Positions 9,043 to 18,734 of a stretch of 64,000 nt of DNA are shown piece after piece. The translations under genes were made by a program, and so were the position numbers. The notes beneath the pieces are model-generated. The model saw only the letters and a program-made list of their open reading frames with translations. It did not search any database and was not told the DNA's origin. How positions within the stretch are numbered: position 1 is the first letter of the stretch; every line of letters starts with the position of its first letter. The stretch is from Bryobacteraceae bacterium (GTDB lineage: Bacteria; Acidobacteriota; Terriglobia; Bryobacterales; Bryobacteraceae). The DNA lies in the NCBI GenBank assembly GCA_026002855.1, contig BPGD01000001.1:2426001-2490000 (forward strand), written 5' to 3'.

Positions 9043-9501
9043 ATGAAAAACCCGTTCCACCCGATGTCCGTTTTCACCCTGATTCTCGCCCTCTCGCCTG
9101 CCTTTGCCCAGGCGGAAAAGAAAGTCTCCGCCGCCCAGGTGCCGGAGGCTGTAAAAAGCGCCGTCGCACGGCGCCTGCCAGGCGCGAAAATCATTGGATA
9201 TTCGCTCGAAACCGCGGGAGGCGTGAAACCGTATGAAGTCGAATGCGTCGCCGCCGGCCGGCGCCATGACCTGACCGTCACCGCCGAGGGCGTTGTACGC
9301 GAAGACGAGGAAACCATCCCGGCCGGGGAAATCCCTGCCGCAGTACGCGCATCCTTTGAGAAAGAATTCCCGGGGGCCACGGTCTCCCGCGCTGAGAAAA
9401 TCACCGCAGGAGATAAGATCACGTATGAACTGTCCCTGAAAAACAGCGCCCGCAAAGAAGCCGTCTTTTCACCGGACGGGAAACTGATTTCCGCCAGATA
9501 A
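9043..9501 (+). CDS. Periplasmic PepSY-like (DUF2874/BLIP-like) protein
   Basis: Small exported protein of 152 residues. The start at 9043 has an unusually perfect Shine-Dalgarno, GGAGGTGA at 9033-9040, so strong translation is expected. A signal peptide (about residues 1-23, ending PAFAQA) is followed by two copies of a PepSY-like unit: VPEAVKSAVARRLPGAKI...YEVECVAAGRRHDLTVTAEG and IPAAVRASFEKEFPGATV...YELSLKNSARKEAVFSPDG. Proteins of this family are often encoded beside two-component systems and are thought to act in the periplasm, perhaps by binding a ligand or modulating a sensor. Here it is divergent from an OmpR-type pair. The biochemical role is unknown. Confidence 0.8.
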   Translation: MKNPFHPMSVFTLILALSPAFAQAEKKVSAAQVPEAVKSAVARRLPGAKIIGYSLETAGGVKPYEVECVAAGRRHDLTVTAEGVVREDEETIPAGEIPAAVRASFEKEFPGATVSRAEKITAGDKITYELSLKNSARKEAVFSPDGKLISAR

Positions 9502-9512
9502 CGGGCGCGCCG

Positions 9513-9548
9513 GCTGCGGCGCCGCGCTACTCGAAGCGGCGCCGCAGC
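9513..9548. terminator. Bidirectional terminator-like inverted repeat between convergent genes
   Basis: GCTGCGGCGCCGC (9513-9525) and its exact reverse complement (9536-9548) form a 13-bp stem with a 10-base loop. It lies between the convergent 3' ends of the PepSY-like gene (stop at 9501) and the second RND pump gene, and it includes the pump stop codon (9527-9529). No T-run follows on either strand, so this is a hairpin of terminator position rather than a canonical intrinsic terminator. Confidence 0.5.
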
Positions 9549-12500
9549 GCGCCGTACAGCACCGGCGTCACCAGCAGCGAAAGCAGCATCGAGACAACCA
9601 CGCCGCCGATAACGGCGATCGCCAGCGGCTGGAGCATCTTCGCCCCGGAGCCCACGCCCAGCGCCAGCGGAAGCATGCCGAACACCGTCGCCAGCGCCGT
9701 CATCAGGATCGGCCGCAGGCGGCGCCGCCCCGCGTGGAAAATGGCGTCCCGCAGCCCGAACCCGCGGCGGCTGAATTCCTGCTCCGAATCAAGCATCAGA
9801 ATGCCGTTCTTGTGAACGATGCCCACCACCATGATCACGCCCATGAACGAAGAAATGTTCAGTGTTTCTCCGGTGAAAAACAGCGCCAGCAGCGAGCCGG
9901 ACGTGCACAGCAGCGTCGCTGCCAGAATCGCCGTTGGATGGGAATAAGACTGGAATTCTGCCACGAGAATGATGAAAATCAGCAGAACCGACGCAAGCAA
10001 GACCACTGTCAATCCGAAAAACGATTCCTTCTGAAGCTGATACAGCCCGCCGTAATCCACCTCGATGCCCGGCGCCAGCTTCACCTCCTTCGGCAGCCGC
10101 CGCTGGATCTCGGCCATCGCCGAGCCGAGGTCCCGGCCTTCCAGCCGCGCCGTCACCGCCGCCAGCGTGCGGAGGTTTTCGCGCCGGATCTCGTAGGTCG
10201 CCGGTTCGGCCTCCACCTGCGCGATGCTTGCCAGCGGCACCGTCTGGCCCGACGGCGAGGTGAGCAGCAGCGATTCCAGATCGGCCTTCGTGCGGCGGTA
10301 CTGTTGCGGGTAGCGGACGCGGATGCCGATGAGCCGTTCGCCGCGGATCATCTGCGTCGCCAGCGAGCCGTCCAGCATCGCCGCCTCCAGCGCCGCCACG
10401 TCCGGCACGCGAAAGCCCGCGCGGGCCGCCTTCTCGGGATCGACACGGATGTTCAGGCTCGGCCCGATCGGGATCGTCTGGTTGATCACGTCCACCACGC
10501 CGCGCACCGAAGGCAGCCACGCGGCCACGCGCTCGGCAGCCTCGCGGTAGGCCCCCGGATCGTCGCCGTAAAGCTTGATTTCGATCGGCTGCGGCGACCA
10601 GGCGAGGTCGCCCACCAGGTCTTCCAGGATGTGCGGAAACGCGACTTCGAGCGCCGGCTCGCTGGCGAGGATCCGGGTGCGCAGATCGCTGGTGATCTCT
10701 TCGAGACCGCGCCGGCGCTCGCGCTTGAGCCGCACGAGGAAGTCCCCCGTGTTCGGCTCCGCGATGGCCAGGGCGAGCCTTGCCCCGGTCCGCCGCGAAT
10801 AGCTCTCCACCTCCGGCGTCGAGCGCAGCAACTGCTCGACGTGCCTCAGCACGCGGTCGGTTTCTTCGAGCGACGTGCCCGGCGGCATCCGGTAGTCGAG
10901 CACGAAGGCGCCCTCGTCCATGTCTGGAAGGAAGCCGCTGCCGAGCTGCCAGTACAGCAGCGCCGAGCCGGCCAGAACCAGCGCGGCGGAGGCCAACACC
11001 AGGCCCGTATGGTCGAGCGCCCAGGCCAGCGCCCGCTCGTAACGCGCAGTCAGCCAGTGCATCAGGCGCCCCTCGCCCGCCTGCTCGGCCTCGTCGAGCG
11101 GGGCCGCCTGCCGCTGCACGCCCCGCAGCAGGCGGCTGGCCATCATCGGCGTGAACAGCACCGCCAGCACCAGCGACGCGGCCAGGGCCGTTGCCATCGT
11201 CGCCGCCAGCGCCCGCAGGAACATGGCCGTGATGCCGCCGAGAAAAACGAGCGGCAGGAAAACGACGATCGGCGTCAGCGTCGAGGCCGTCAGCGCCGGT
11301 GTCAGCTCAAGCACGGCGCTGCGCGCCGCCTCGGCCGCGCTCTGGCCCATGCCGAGATGCACCATGATGTTTTCCACCATCACGATGGCATCGTCGATCA
11401 CGATGCCGATGCAGGCGGCCATTCCGCCCAGCGTCATCAGGTTCAGGCTCATTCCGAGCAGCCGCAGACAGACCACCGAAATCAGCACCGCGATCGGAAT
11501 CACCACCGCCGCAATCAGCGTCGTCCGCCAGTCCTTCAGGAACCCCACCAGCACGAGCACCGACAGCCCGAGGCCAATCAGAATGCTCTCCTCAACGCCC
11601 CCGATCGAGTCCCGCACGAGCACCGAGTGATCATAAAAAGTGGCGATCCGCACATCGGGCGGCAGCGTCGCGCGCATCTGCCGCAGCTCTTCATTCACCG
11701 CGTCGGCAATGGCCAGCGTGTTGCCGGCGGGCTGCTGGAGCACATTGACCAGCACCGCCGGCCGCCCGTCGGCGGTGACGATGTTGTAGACGACCTCCTG
11801 CCCGCGAGTCACCTCCGCCAGGTCCTTCACCCGGATCGGCGTGCCGCCGGCCATGTCGACCACGAGATTGGCGATCTGTTCGGGCGAGACGAACATCCCG
11901 TTCACGGCGGTCAGATACAGGTGGTAGTTCTCCTGGATCATGCCCGCGCTTTCGATCATGTTGGCCGCGCGGATCGCCTCCACCACGCGCGCCAGCGGTA
12001 GGTTGTAGGCGTTCAGCCGCTTCGGGTCCACCAGCACGTGGAACTCCGGCCGCCGCCCACCGACAATGCGCGTTTCAGCGACCCCCGGCACGCGGTACAG
12101 CCGCGGCACGATGCGGTAGTAGGCCAGATCCCACAACTCGGCCTGGGTGCGCGTGGGCGATGTGAGGCTGATGCCGAGCATCGGGAACACGGAGAACGTG
12201 AGCCGGTTCACATAGAACCGGCACCCCGGCGGCAGCGATGGCGTGATCTGCGCGATGCGCCCCTGCACCAGATGCTGCGCGTCGCGGATGTCGACGTCCC
12301 AGCCGAAAAAAACGCTGATTTCGGTCGAGCCCCGCGCCGTCACCGAGCGCAGCATCGTGATGCCGGGCACGATGCGAATGGCCTCTTCGAGCGGCCGCGT
12401 CACCGTCTGCATCTGCACTTCCACCGGCGTGATGCCGTTGTCCACCAGCACGACGATGCGCGGAAAGTCCGTCTGGGGAAAGATCGCCACTGGCAGGCGG

Positions 12501-12595
12501 AACAGCAGGACCGCGCCAGCCACCGCCAGGCTGAGCACGATGAGGAAAATGGCGCGTCCCTGCGACTCCATCAGCCGCGCCAGCGCTGCCGTCAC
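9527..12595 (-). CDS. RND multidrug-type efflux transporter (HAE1/AcrB family)
   Basis: Inner-membrane RND pump, 1,022 residues. I chose the GTG at 12595 because it overlaps the adaptor stop (GTGA) and has GAGGAGGAG five bases upstream; an ATG at 12571 is an alternative. Two copies of the RND topology are visible (helix, large periplasmic domain, six helices). The TM4 motif near residue 400 is IGIVIDDAIVMVENIM with the paired Asp residues for proton relay, which places it with hydrophobe/amphiphile exporters or uncharacterised relatives, not the heavy-metal branch. The porter domain includes PVEVQMQTVTRPLEEAI. It is the last gene of a channel-adaptor-pump operon. The substrate is unknown. Confidence 0.9.
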   Translation of the reverse strand: MTAALARLMESQGRAIFLIVLSLAVAGAVLLFRLPVAIFPQTDFPRIVVLVDNGITPVEVQMQTVTRPLEEAIRIVPGITMLRSVTARGSTEISVFFGWDVDIRDAQHLVQGRIAQITPSLPPGCRFYVNRLTFSVFPMLGISLTSPTRTQAELWDLAYYRIVPRLYRVPGVAETRIVGGRRPEFHVLVDPKRLNAYNLPLARVVEAIRAANMIESAGMIQENYHLYLTAVNGMFVSPEQIANLVVDMAGGTPIRVKDLAEVTRGQEVVYNIVTADGRPAVLVNVLQQPAGNTLAIADAVNEELRQMRATLPPDVRIATFYDHSVLVRDSIGGVEESILIGLGLSVLVLVGFLKDWRTTLIAAVVIPIAVLISVVCLRLLGMSLNLMTLGGMAACIGIVIDDAIVMVENIMVHLGMGQSAAEAARSAVLELTPALTASTLTPIVVFLPLVFLGGITAMFLRALAATMATALAASLVLAVLFTPMMASRLLRGVQRQAAPLDEAEQAGEGRLMHWLTARYERALAWALDHTGLVLASAALVLAGSALLYWQLGSGFLPDMDEGAFVLDYRMPPGTSLEETDRVLRHVEQLLRSTPEVESYSRRTGARLALAIAEPNTGDFLVRLKRERRRGLEEITSDLRTRILASEPALEVAFPHILEDLVGDLAWSPQPIEIKLYGDDPGAYREAAERVAAWLPSVRGVVDVINQTIPIGPSLNIRVDPEKAARAGFRVPDVAALEAAMLDGSLATQMIRGERLIGIRVRYPQQYRRTKADLESLLLTSPSGQTVPLASIAQVEAEPATYEIRRENLRTLAAVTARLEGRDLGSAMAEIQRRLPKEVKLAPGIEVDYGGLYQLQKESFFGLTVVLLASVLLIFIILVAEFQSYSHPTAILAATLLCTSGSLLALFFTGETLNISSFMGVIMVVGIVHKNGILMLDSEQEFSRRGFGLRDAIFHAGRRRLRPILMTALATVFGMLPLALGVGSGAKMLQPLAIAVIGGVVVSMLLSLLVTPVLYGALRRRFE

Positions 12596-13836
12596 TTCTT
12601 CTCCTCCTCGACCTTCACCTCCGCCCCATCGGGCAGCCCGTAGCCGCCCTCGACGATGACGCGCGCGCCCGGCTCCAGCCCTTTGAGCACCGCGACGCGC
12701 CCGCCTTCGCCAGGCCCGGTTTCCACGGCGCGCCGCACAGCGCGCTGCCCGGCGCCGACCGTCGTGACAAAACCGTGGCGGCGGTCCTCGTCCCACTGCA
12801 CCGCCGCGGTGGGCACGAAGACGGCCTGCGGCATCCTTCCGGTCTCGATCCGTGCCGAACCGAACAGCCCCGTGCGCACCGGCCCCTCCGGGGCACCCAT
12901 CTCGCACCAGGCCTCCACGGTGCGCCGCGCCGGGTCCACCGCCTGGTTGACCACGGTGATGCGGCCGCGCCAGACAGTGCCGGGGAAATCGGCCGGTTCG
13001 AAGGCGCAGGCCTGGCCGCGCGCCACGCCCGTAGCCTCCGTCTCCGGAATCTGCGCTCGCGCCACCACCACGGCGAGGTCGGCCACGCGGAACATGGGCA
13101 CGCCGGGCCCGGCCATGTCGCCGACAAAGACGAACTGTTCCGTCACCGCTCCGGCGAACGGGCTGCGCACGGTCGCGTAAGAAAGCTGCGCCTCGGCCAG
13201 CGCAAGCCGCGCCCGGGCCGCTGCCAGGCGGCTCCGGGCCATGGCGATGTCGCGTTGCCCGGTCTGCCGCAGCAGCAGCTCATGGGCGTTCTGCGCCACC
13301 TGGAAGGCGGCTCGCGCCTGCTCGAGCTCGGTCTGCGACATGAGAAGGTCACGCTGCGGGATCGCGCCCTCTTCATACAGCCGCTTGCGGCGCTGATAGA
13401 ACTTCTCGGCCTGCTCCATCGCGGCCCGCGCCGAAGTCAACTGCCCGCGCGCCCGTTCGACATCGCCGGGAAGCGTGCCCGCCTCCAGTTTTGCCAGTGA
13501 GGCCTCCGCATCCGCCACCGCCGCGCGGGCTTCGTCGCGCTGGGCCTCAAGATCCCGGCTTTCCAGCCGGGCCAGCGGCTGCCCGGCGCTCACCCGGTCT
13601 CCTTTTCGCGCATACAGCTCGACCACCGGCGCGGTGACGCGCGCGGCCACCACCGCCTCCTGCCGGGCGAACACCGTGGCCGGGGCGGTGACATACAAGA
13701 CGGCCTCGCCGGCTTCGGCCCGGGCCACGCGCACGCGGAACTCGGTCTTCACCGGCTGCTCTTTGGCCGTGCGGCAACCGCCCATCAGCGCCGCCAGCGC
13801 CATCGCCGCCACGGCGGACATGCCTGCCCTGATCAT
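12592..13836 (-). CDS. RND efflux periplasmic adaptor (HlyD family), lipoprotein
   Basis: Membrane-fusion protein of 414 residues. A lipoprotein signal is clear (MIRAGMSAVAAMALAALMGGC, with the lipobox Cys at position 21). The barrel-sandwich halves are VVELYARKGDRVSAGQPLAR and TVRSPFAGAVTEQFVFVGD; between them is a long alpha-hairpin (about residues 90-200) rich in Ala, Arg, Gln and Glu. The C-terminus is acidic and basic (EVKVEEEKK), and its GAGGAGGAG bases serve as the ribosome-binding site of the overlapping pump gene. Its own ATG overlaps the channel-gene stop by 4 bases. It is the middle gene of the second RND operon. Confidence 0.9.
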   Translation of the reverse strand: MIRAGMSAVAAMALAALMGGCRTAKEQPVKTEFRVRVARAEAGEAVLYVTAPATVFARQEAVVAARVTAPVVELYARKGDRVSAGQPLARLESRDLEAQRDEARAAVADAEASLAKLEAGTLPGDVERARGQLTSARAAMEQAEKFYQRRKRLYEEGAIPQRDLLMSQTELEQARAAFQVAQNAHELLLRQTGQRDIAMARSRLAAARARLALAEAQLSYATVRSPFAGAVTEQFVFVGDMAGPGVPMFRVADLAVVVARAQIPETEATGVARGQACAFEPADFPGTVWRGRITVVNQAVDPARRTVEAWCEMGAPEGPVRTGLFGSARIETGRMPQAVFVPTAAVQWDEDRRHGFVTTVGAGQRAVRRAVETGPGEGGRVAVLKGLEPGARVIVEGGYGLPDGAEVKVEEEKK

Positions 13837-15140
13837 TGTCCCGATGCCACCTCCAGGTCGCGTTTCGCATTGAAGAACGCCGCCAGCGTGGAGTAGTAGT
13901 TCATCCGCAGGTCGGCAAGCTGCCGCTGCGCCGTCACCACGTCGAGAGCCGAACCCTCGCCGCCCTCAAAGCGGATGCGGCTCAGCCGCAGGTCCTCCGC
14001 CGCCAGATCGATGGCCGTGCGCAGCAGATCGAGTTGACCGCGAAGGGAGCGCAGGCTCGCGAGCGCACTCCGGTAAGCCTGCGAGAAGCGCCGCAGCGCC
14101 GCCTGTCGGGCCTCATCCGTCTGAGCCGCCCGCCACCGGGCCTGACGCGCGGTGTTGCGCGCCTGGAACCAGTCGAACAGCGGAAAGGAGAGCGAGGCCG
14201 TGGCCGCCCAGCCGCGCTCCCGCCAGACCACGCGGTTTGCGTCGAGCCCGAAATCCAGCCCCCAGCGCAACTGCGGCAGCAGCGCCGCCCGCGCCATCTT
14301 CGACTCGGCCAGATAGCTCCGCTCCTGCGCGTCGAACAGCCGGATCTCCGGCCGCCGCATCCAGGGCCGGCCGCCCGCGCCGTCCTCTTCCGGAACGCTC
14401 AGATCGGGCTCCTCGAAAACGTCTTCCACCTCGAGCGGCGCCGTCACTTCTTCTGTCCAGTAGGAGGCCAGCTCCTGGCTGGCCAGCGAAATCGACAGCC
14501 GCGCCGCCTCGAGCGCCTGCCTGAGCGAGGCTGTCTGCGCGGCTGCCTTCACCACATCGGCGCGCGCCGCTTCGCCTTCACCAGCCATCTGCCGGATCCG
14601 ACGCTCGAAGCTTTCGGCCTCGGCCAGCGATGACTCAAGCGCCGCGGCCAGCTTGCGCGCCAGCAGCAGCCGGTAATAAGACGCGGCCACGGCGCGCCTG
14701 AGGTCGCGCTCGGTGGCCGCCAGCGCGGCCGAGGCCGCGGCCTGCTGTTGCCGGGCACGCTCCAGGTTGGCCCGCAGCCGGCCGCTCGTGTCGAGCTCCT
14801 GAAAGAGACCGGCCAGCGCCGTGTATTCGCGGATTCCGTTCCAGGCCACATAGCTCTGCACCGCGGGATCGGTGCGGCTGGGCGAGTTGTACAACAGGCT
14901 CGTGCCAGCCGTGCCCTGCGGCAGAAACGCGGCCCGCGCCACCGCCGTTCCTGCGGCCGCGATCTGCATCTCCCGCCGGGCCTGGCTCGCCGCCGAAGCC
15001 GCCCGCAGCGCGCGGCGCTGGCATTCTTCGAGCGTCAACGGCTGGCCCGGCTGCGCCCGCAGGAGTGCTGCAACAACGAGCAGAATGGCCGCCGGTCTCG
15101 TCCGCCGGCGGGCCAGGATCCAAGGCATCACAATCCGCAT
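13833..15140 (-). CDS. Outer-membrane efflux channel (TolC family)
   Basis: TolC-type channel, 435 residues from the ATG at 15140; this start gives a basic N-terminus and a hydrophobic signal sequence (ARRRTRPAAILLVVAALLRAQ). In-frame codons further upstream (to 15224) would add 28 residues without a signal character. The mature part begins PLTLEECQRRALRAASAASQ, the typical opening, and consists of two long alpha-helical repeats with the late motif SALDVVTAQRQLADLRMNYY. It is the first gene of the second RND operon, divergent from the third RND operon across a 241-base gap (15141-15381) in which I recognise no operator. Confidence 0.85.
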   Translation of the reverse strand: MRIVMPWILARRRTRPAAILLVVAALLRAQPGQPLTLEECQRRALRAASAASQARREMQIAAAGTAVARAAFLPQGTAGTSLLYNSPSRTDPAVQSYVAWNGIREYTALAGLFQELDTSGRLRANLERARQQQAAASAALAATERDLRRAVAASYYRLLLARKLAAALESSLAEAESFERRIRQMAGEGEAARADVVKAAAQTASLRQALEAARLSISLASQELASYWTEEVTAPLEVEDVFEEPDLSVPEEDGAGGRPWMRRPEIRLFDAQERSYLAESKMARAALLPQLRWGLDFGLDANRVVWRERGWAATASLSFPLFDWFQARNTARQARWRAAQTDEARQAALRRFSQAYRSALASLRSLRGQLDLLRTAIDLAAEDLRLSRIRFEGGEGSALDVVTAQRQLADLRMNYYSTLAAFFNAKRDLEVASGQ

Positions 15141-15381
15141 CCAGTCTGACGGCGTGATCTGAAGGAATGCTGAATTTGCGGAGGCTTGGGTCCTGTTCCA
15201 CGCGCCCGTGAGGGAATCCTGCATACTTGAAGCACCGGCTCACGCTATGGATCTGGCGGATGAACTCGGCACAGCCGCATTGCCGTCGCACGCGCGCTCC
15301 CGCCTCTGGTCAGAGGCCGTCTCCTGCCGCGGGTTACCTTCGGCCGTTCATCTGACGCCTGAACCGTTTTGAGGTCATCTC

Positions 15382-18300
15382 ATGTGGCTGGTTCGCCTCG
15401 CCCTGCGCCGTCCTTATACCTTCGTCGCGCTCGCCCTGCTGATCGCGATTCTCGGCGTCACGGCCATCGTGTCGATGCCGGTTGACATCTTCCCCAACAT
15501 CGACATTCCGGTGGTCAGCATCGTCTGGAGCTACGGCGGCATCTCGCCCGAAGAGATGGAGAAACGCATCGTCACCGTCTTCGAGCGGGCGATGACCACG
15601 ACGGTGAACGACATCGAGCACATCGAGTCGCAGAGCTACCCGGGCGTTTCGGTCACCCGCGTCTACTTCCAGCCCAACGTCAGGATCGACCTCGCCATCG
15701 CCCAGATCACAGCCATTTCCCAGACGCTGCTCCGCATCATGCCGCCGGGCACGTTTCCTCCAAACATCCTCAAGTACGACGCCTCCACCGTGCCCATTCT
15801 TCAGCTCGCCCTCAGCAGCGACACGCTGAGCGAGCAGGAGATCTTCGACTACGGCCTGAACTTCATCCGCACGCAGCTCGCCACCGTCCAGGGCGCCTCC
15901 GTGCCGCTGCCCTACGGGGGCCGCTTCCGCCAGGTGATGGTCGACCTCAACCCCGAGGCGCTCTACGCGAGGCAGCTCACCGCCGTGGACGTCTCCAACG
16001 CCCTGAATCTGCAAAACCTGATTTTGCCGAGCGGCCAGCTCCGGCTGGAAAACCGCGAATATGTCGTCCAGCTCAATTCCAGCCCTTTGCGGCTGGAGGA
16101 GCTCAACAACCTGCCGGTGCGCACGGTGAACGGCGCCACCGTCCTCATCAGGGACATTGGCCAGGTCCGCGACGGCTACGCAGTCCAGACCAACCTGGTC
16201 CGCCTCAACGGCGTGCGCGGAACCCTCCTGACCGTGCTGAAAAACGGCCAGGCCTCCACGCTGGACATCATCGCCAGGGTCAAGGCGGCGCTGCCGAAAA
16301 TCCTCGCCGGACTGCCTTCGTCTCTCCGGGTCAAGGAGATGTTTGACCAGTCAATTTTTGTCCGGGCAGCCATTGAGGGCGTGCTCAAGGAAGCGCTGCT
16401 GGCGGCCCTGCTCACCGGCCTGATGATCCTGCTGTTCCTGGGCAGCTGGCGCAGCTCGCTCATCATTTCCATCTCCATTCCGCTGTCGATTCTCTCCTCG
16501 ATCATCGTGCTGAAGCTGCTGGGGCAGACGCTGAACGTGATGACCCTCGGAGGGCTGGCGCTGGCCATCGGCATCCTGGTCGATGACGCTACCGTGGAAA
16601 TCGAAAACATCCACCGCAACATGGCCATGCGCAAACCGATTACCCGCGCGGTGCTGGACGGGGCCATGCAGATTGTTGTGCCCACCTTCATTTCGACCCT
16701 CTCCATCTGCATCGTCTTCGTGCCGGTCCTGCTGCTCACCGGCGCCGCCAGGTTCCTTTTCACGCCGCTGGCGGCGGCCGTCGTGTTTGCCATGCTGGCC
16801 TCCTACACGCTTTCCAGAACGCTTGTGCCCACCATGGCCCACCACCTGCTCCGGCAGGAGGAGCACCTGTACCGCGCGGGCCTGCACGAAGATGAACGCG
16901 GGGCCGGCGGCCCGCTCCACCTCATCCATCTCGCCTTCAACCGCCTGTTCGAGCGGCTCCGCGCCGCCTACGCCGGCCTGCTGGACTGGGCGCTGGATCA
17001 CCACTGGACCGTCATCGGCGTCTTCTTCGTTTTCTGCGCCGGCTCGCTGGCGCTGGCTCCGCTGGTCGGCCAGGACTTCTTCCCCAATGTCGACGCCGGC
17101 CAGATGCGATTTCACGCCCGAGCGCCCGCCGGCACGCGCCTGGAAGAGACCGAACAATTGTTCGCTCGCATCGAGGCCGTGGTCCGCGAGGTAATTCCGC
17201 CGGCCAATATCGAGATCATCACCGACAACATCGGCCTGCCCACCGGCGGCATCAACCTCGCCTTCGGCGACAGCCCCACCCTCGGCGTCAGCGATGGCGA
17301 GATCCTGATTTCACTCAGGGGCGAAGACCGCCTCCCGGTGGAGGAGTACGAGGTCCAGCTCCGCCGGCGCCTGCGTCAGGAGTTTCCTGACGTGGTCTTC
17401 TTCTTCGAGCCGGCCAACATGACGACGCAGATTCTCAATTTTGGCCTGCCCGCCCCGATCGACGTCCAGGTCGTGGGCCGCAATCAGCAGGCCGCCTACC
17501 GCGTGGCGCAGCAACTGGCCGCCGAGATCGAGCGCGTGCCGGGCGCCGTGGACGTGCACATCCACCAGGTCGTGGACGCCCCCGCGCTGCTTGTCAACGT
17601 AGATCGCGCCAGGGCCTCCCAGCTTGGACTCACACAGCGCGACGTCGCCAGCAGCCTGCTCATTTCGCTGAGCTCCAGCGGCCAGGTTGCGCCCAACCAG
17701 TGGCTCAACCCGCTCACCGGCGTCAACTACCAGGTGGCCGTGCAGACTCCCATCTACCGCTTCCAGACGTTGAGCGATCTGCTGCACACGCCCATCGGCG
17801 CCAACACCGGCGCGGTGGCGGTAACCACGCCCGATTCGCTGGCCGGCATCGCTGGCGCCCCAGCCAGCGCCGTCGGGACCGCAGCCAGCAAGACATCGGC
17901 CGCTTACGGCAACCCGGGCGCCCTGCCCAACCGCGCCCAGCTCCTTGCCAACCTCGCCACCGTCAGCCGCGGCCGCACCATGCAGATCGTCAACCACTAC
18001 AACGTCCAGCCGGTCTTCGATGTCTACGCCAACGTGTCGCGCACTGACCTGGGCTCGGTCGTCTCCGCCGTCGAAAAGATCATGCGGCGCCACGAGCGCA
18101 ACCTGCCCCGCGGCCTCTCGCTCGTCCTTCGCGGGCAGGCCCAGACGATGAAAGAGTCCTTCTTCCGCCTGGGCCTCGGCGTGCTTGGCGCCATCGTGCT
18201 TGTCTACCTGCTGCTGGTCATCAATTTTCAGTCCTGGCTCGATCCGTTCATCATCCTGATGGCGCTGCCGGGCGCGCTGGCCGGCATCGTCTGGGCGCTG

Positions 18301-18723
18301 TTCCTTACCCGGACGACATTCAACGTCCCCTCGCTGATGGGCGCCATCATGACCATCGGCGTGGCCACCGCCAACAGCATCCTTCTGGTCGTCTTTGCCA
18401 ACGACGAACAGCTTGGCGGCGTTCCTGCCCGCCAGGCCGTGCTCGCGGCGGGCTTCACGCGCATGCGGCCGGTGCTGATGACCGCCGGGGCGATGATCAT
18501 CGGCATGCTCCCGATGGCGTTCGGCCTCGGCGAGGGAGCTGAACAGAACGCTCCGCTCGGCCGCGCCGTCATCGGCGGCCTGTTTGTCGCCACCGTCTCC
18601 ACGCTGCTCGCCGTCCCGGTCATTTACAGCCTGCTGCGCAAGCGGCCCCCGGTGGACCGCGACGCTCAGATCTTCCTGGAAGAGCATGAGGGCGAGCTGC
18701 CCCCGGACGAATCCCTCTCCTGA
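15382..18723 (+). CDS. RND efflux transporter (AcrB/HAE1-like family)
   Basis: Inner-membrane RND pump of 1,113 residues, slightly long for the family. GAGGTCATCTC precedes the ATG. It starts with a membrane helix (MWLVRLALRRPYTFVALALL) followed by the pore-domain signature SMPVDIFPNIDIPVVSIVW. The TM4 region near residue 400 reads AIGILVDDATVEIENIHRN with the Asp pair. Extra length lies in the second periplasmic half (about residues 800-870), which is rich in Ala, Thr, Asn and Gly and looks like a flexible insertion. It is the first gene of an operon with an adaptor (11-base gap) and a TolC-type channel. This is a third independent RND system within 22 kb; the substrate is unknown. Confidence 0.9.
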   Translation: MWLVRLALRRPYTFVALALLIAILGVTAIVSMPVDIFPNIDIPVVSIVWSYGGISPEEMEKRIVTVFERAMTTTVNDIEHIESQSYPGVSVTRVYFQPNVRIDLAIAQITAISQTLLRIMPPGTFPPNILKYDASTVPILQLALSSDTLSEQEIFDYGLNFIRTQLATVQGASVPLPYGGRFRQVMVDLNPEALYARQLTAVDVSNALNLQNLILPSGQLRLENREYVVQLNSSPLRLEELNNLPVRTVNGATVLIRDIGQVRDGYAVQTNLVRLNGVRGTLLTVLKNGQASTLDIIARVKAALPKILAGLPSSLRVKEMFDQSIFVRAAIEGVLKEALLAALLTGLMILLFLGSWRSSLIISISIPLSILSSIIVLKLLGQTLNVMTLGGLALAIGILVDDATVEIENIHRNMAMRKPITRAVLDGAMQIVVPTFISTLSICIVFVPVLLLTGAARFLFTPLAAAVVFAMLASYTLSRTLVPTMAHHLLRQEEHLYRAGLHEDERGAGGPLHLIHLAFNRLFERLRAAYAGLLDWALDHHWTVIGVFFVFCAGSLALAPLVGQDFFPNVDAGQMRFHARAPAGTRLEETEQLFARIEAVVREVIPPANIEIITDNIGLPTGGINLAFGDSPTLGVSDGEILISLRGEDRLPVEEYEVQLRRRLRQEFPDVVFFFEPANMTTQILNFGLPAPIDVQVVGRNQQAAYRVAQQLAAEIERVPGAVDVHIHQVVDAPALLVNVDRARASQLGLTQRDVASSLLISLSSSGQVAPNQWLNPLTGVNYQVAVQTPIYRFQTLSDLLHTPIGANTGAVAVTTPDSLAGIAGAPASAVGTAASKTSAAYGNPGALPNRAQLLANLATVSRGRTMQIVNHYNVQPVFDVYANVSRTDLGSVVSAVEKIMRRHERNLPRGLSLVLRGQAQTMKESFFRLGLGVLGAIVLVYLLLVINFQSWLDPFIILMALPGALAGIVWALFLTRTTFNVPSLMGAIMTIGVATANSILLVVFANDEQLGGVPARQAVLAAGFTRMRPVLMTAGAMIIGMLPMAFGLGEGAEQNAPLGRAVIGGLFVATVSTLLAVPVIYSLLRKRPPVDRDAQIFLEEHEGELPPDESLS

Positions 18724-18734
18724 CAGGCAATCCC

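Noticed and set aside
9734-12001. Very long open frame (755 codons) on the plus strand opposite the second RND pump
   Set aside because: It is a shadow of the real pump gene: the translation is His/Arg/Gln-rich without any domain, as often seen opposite GC-rich genes.
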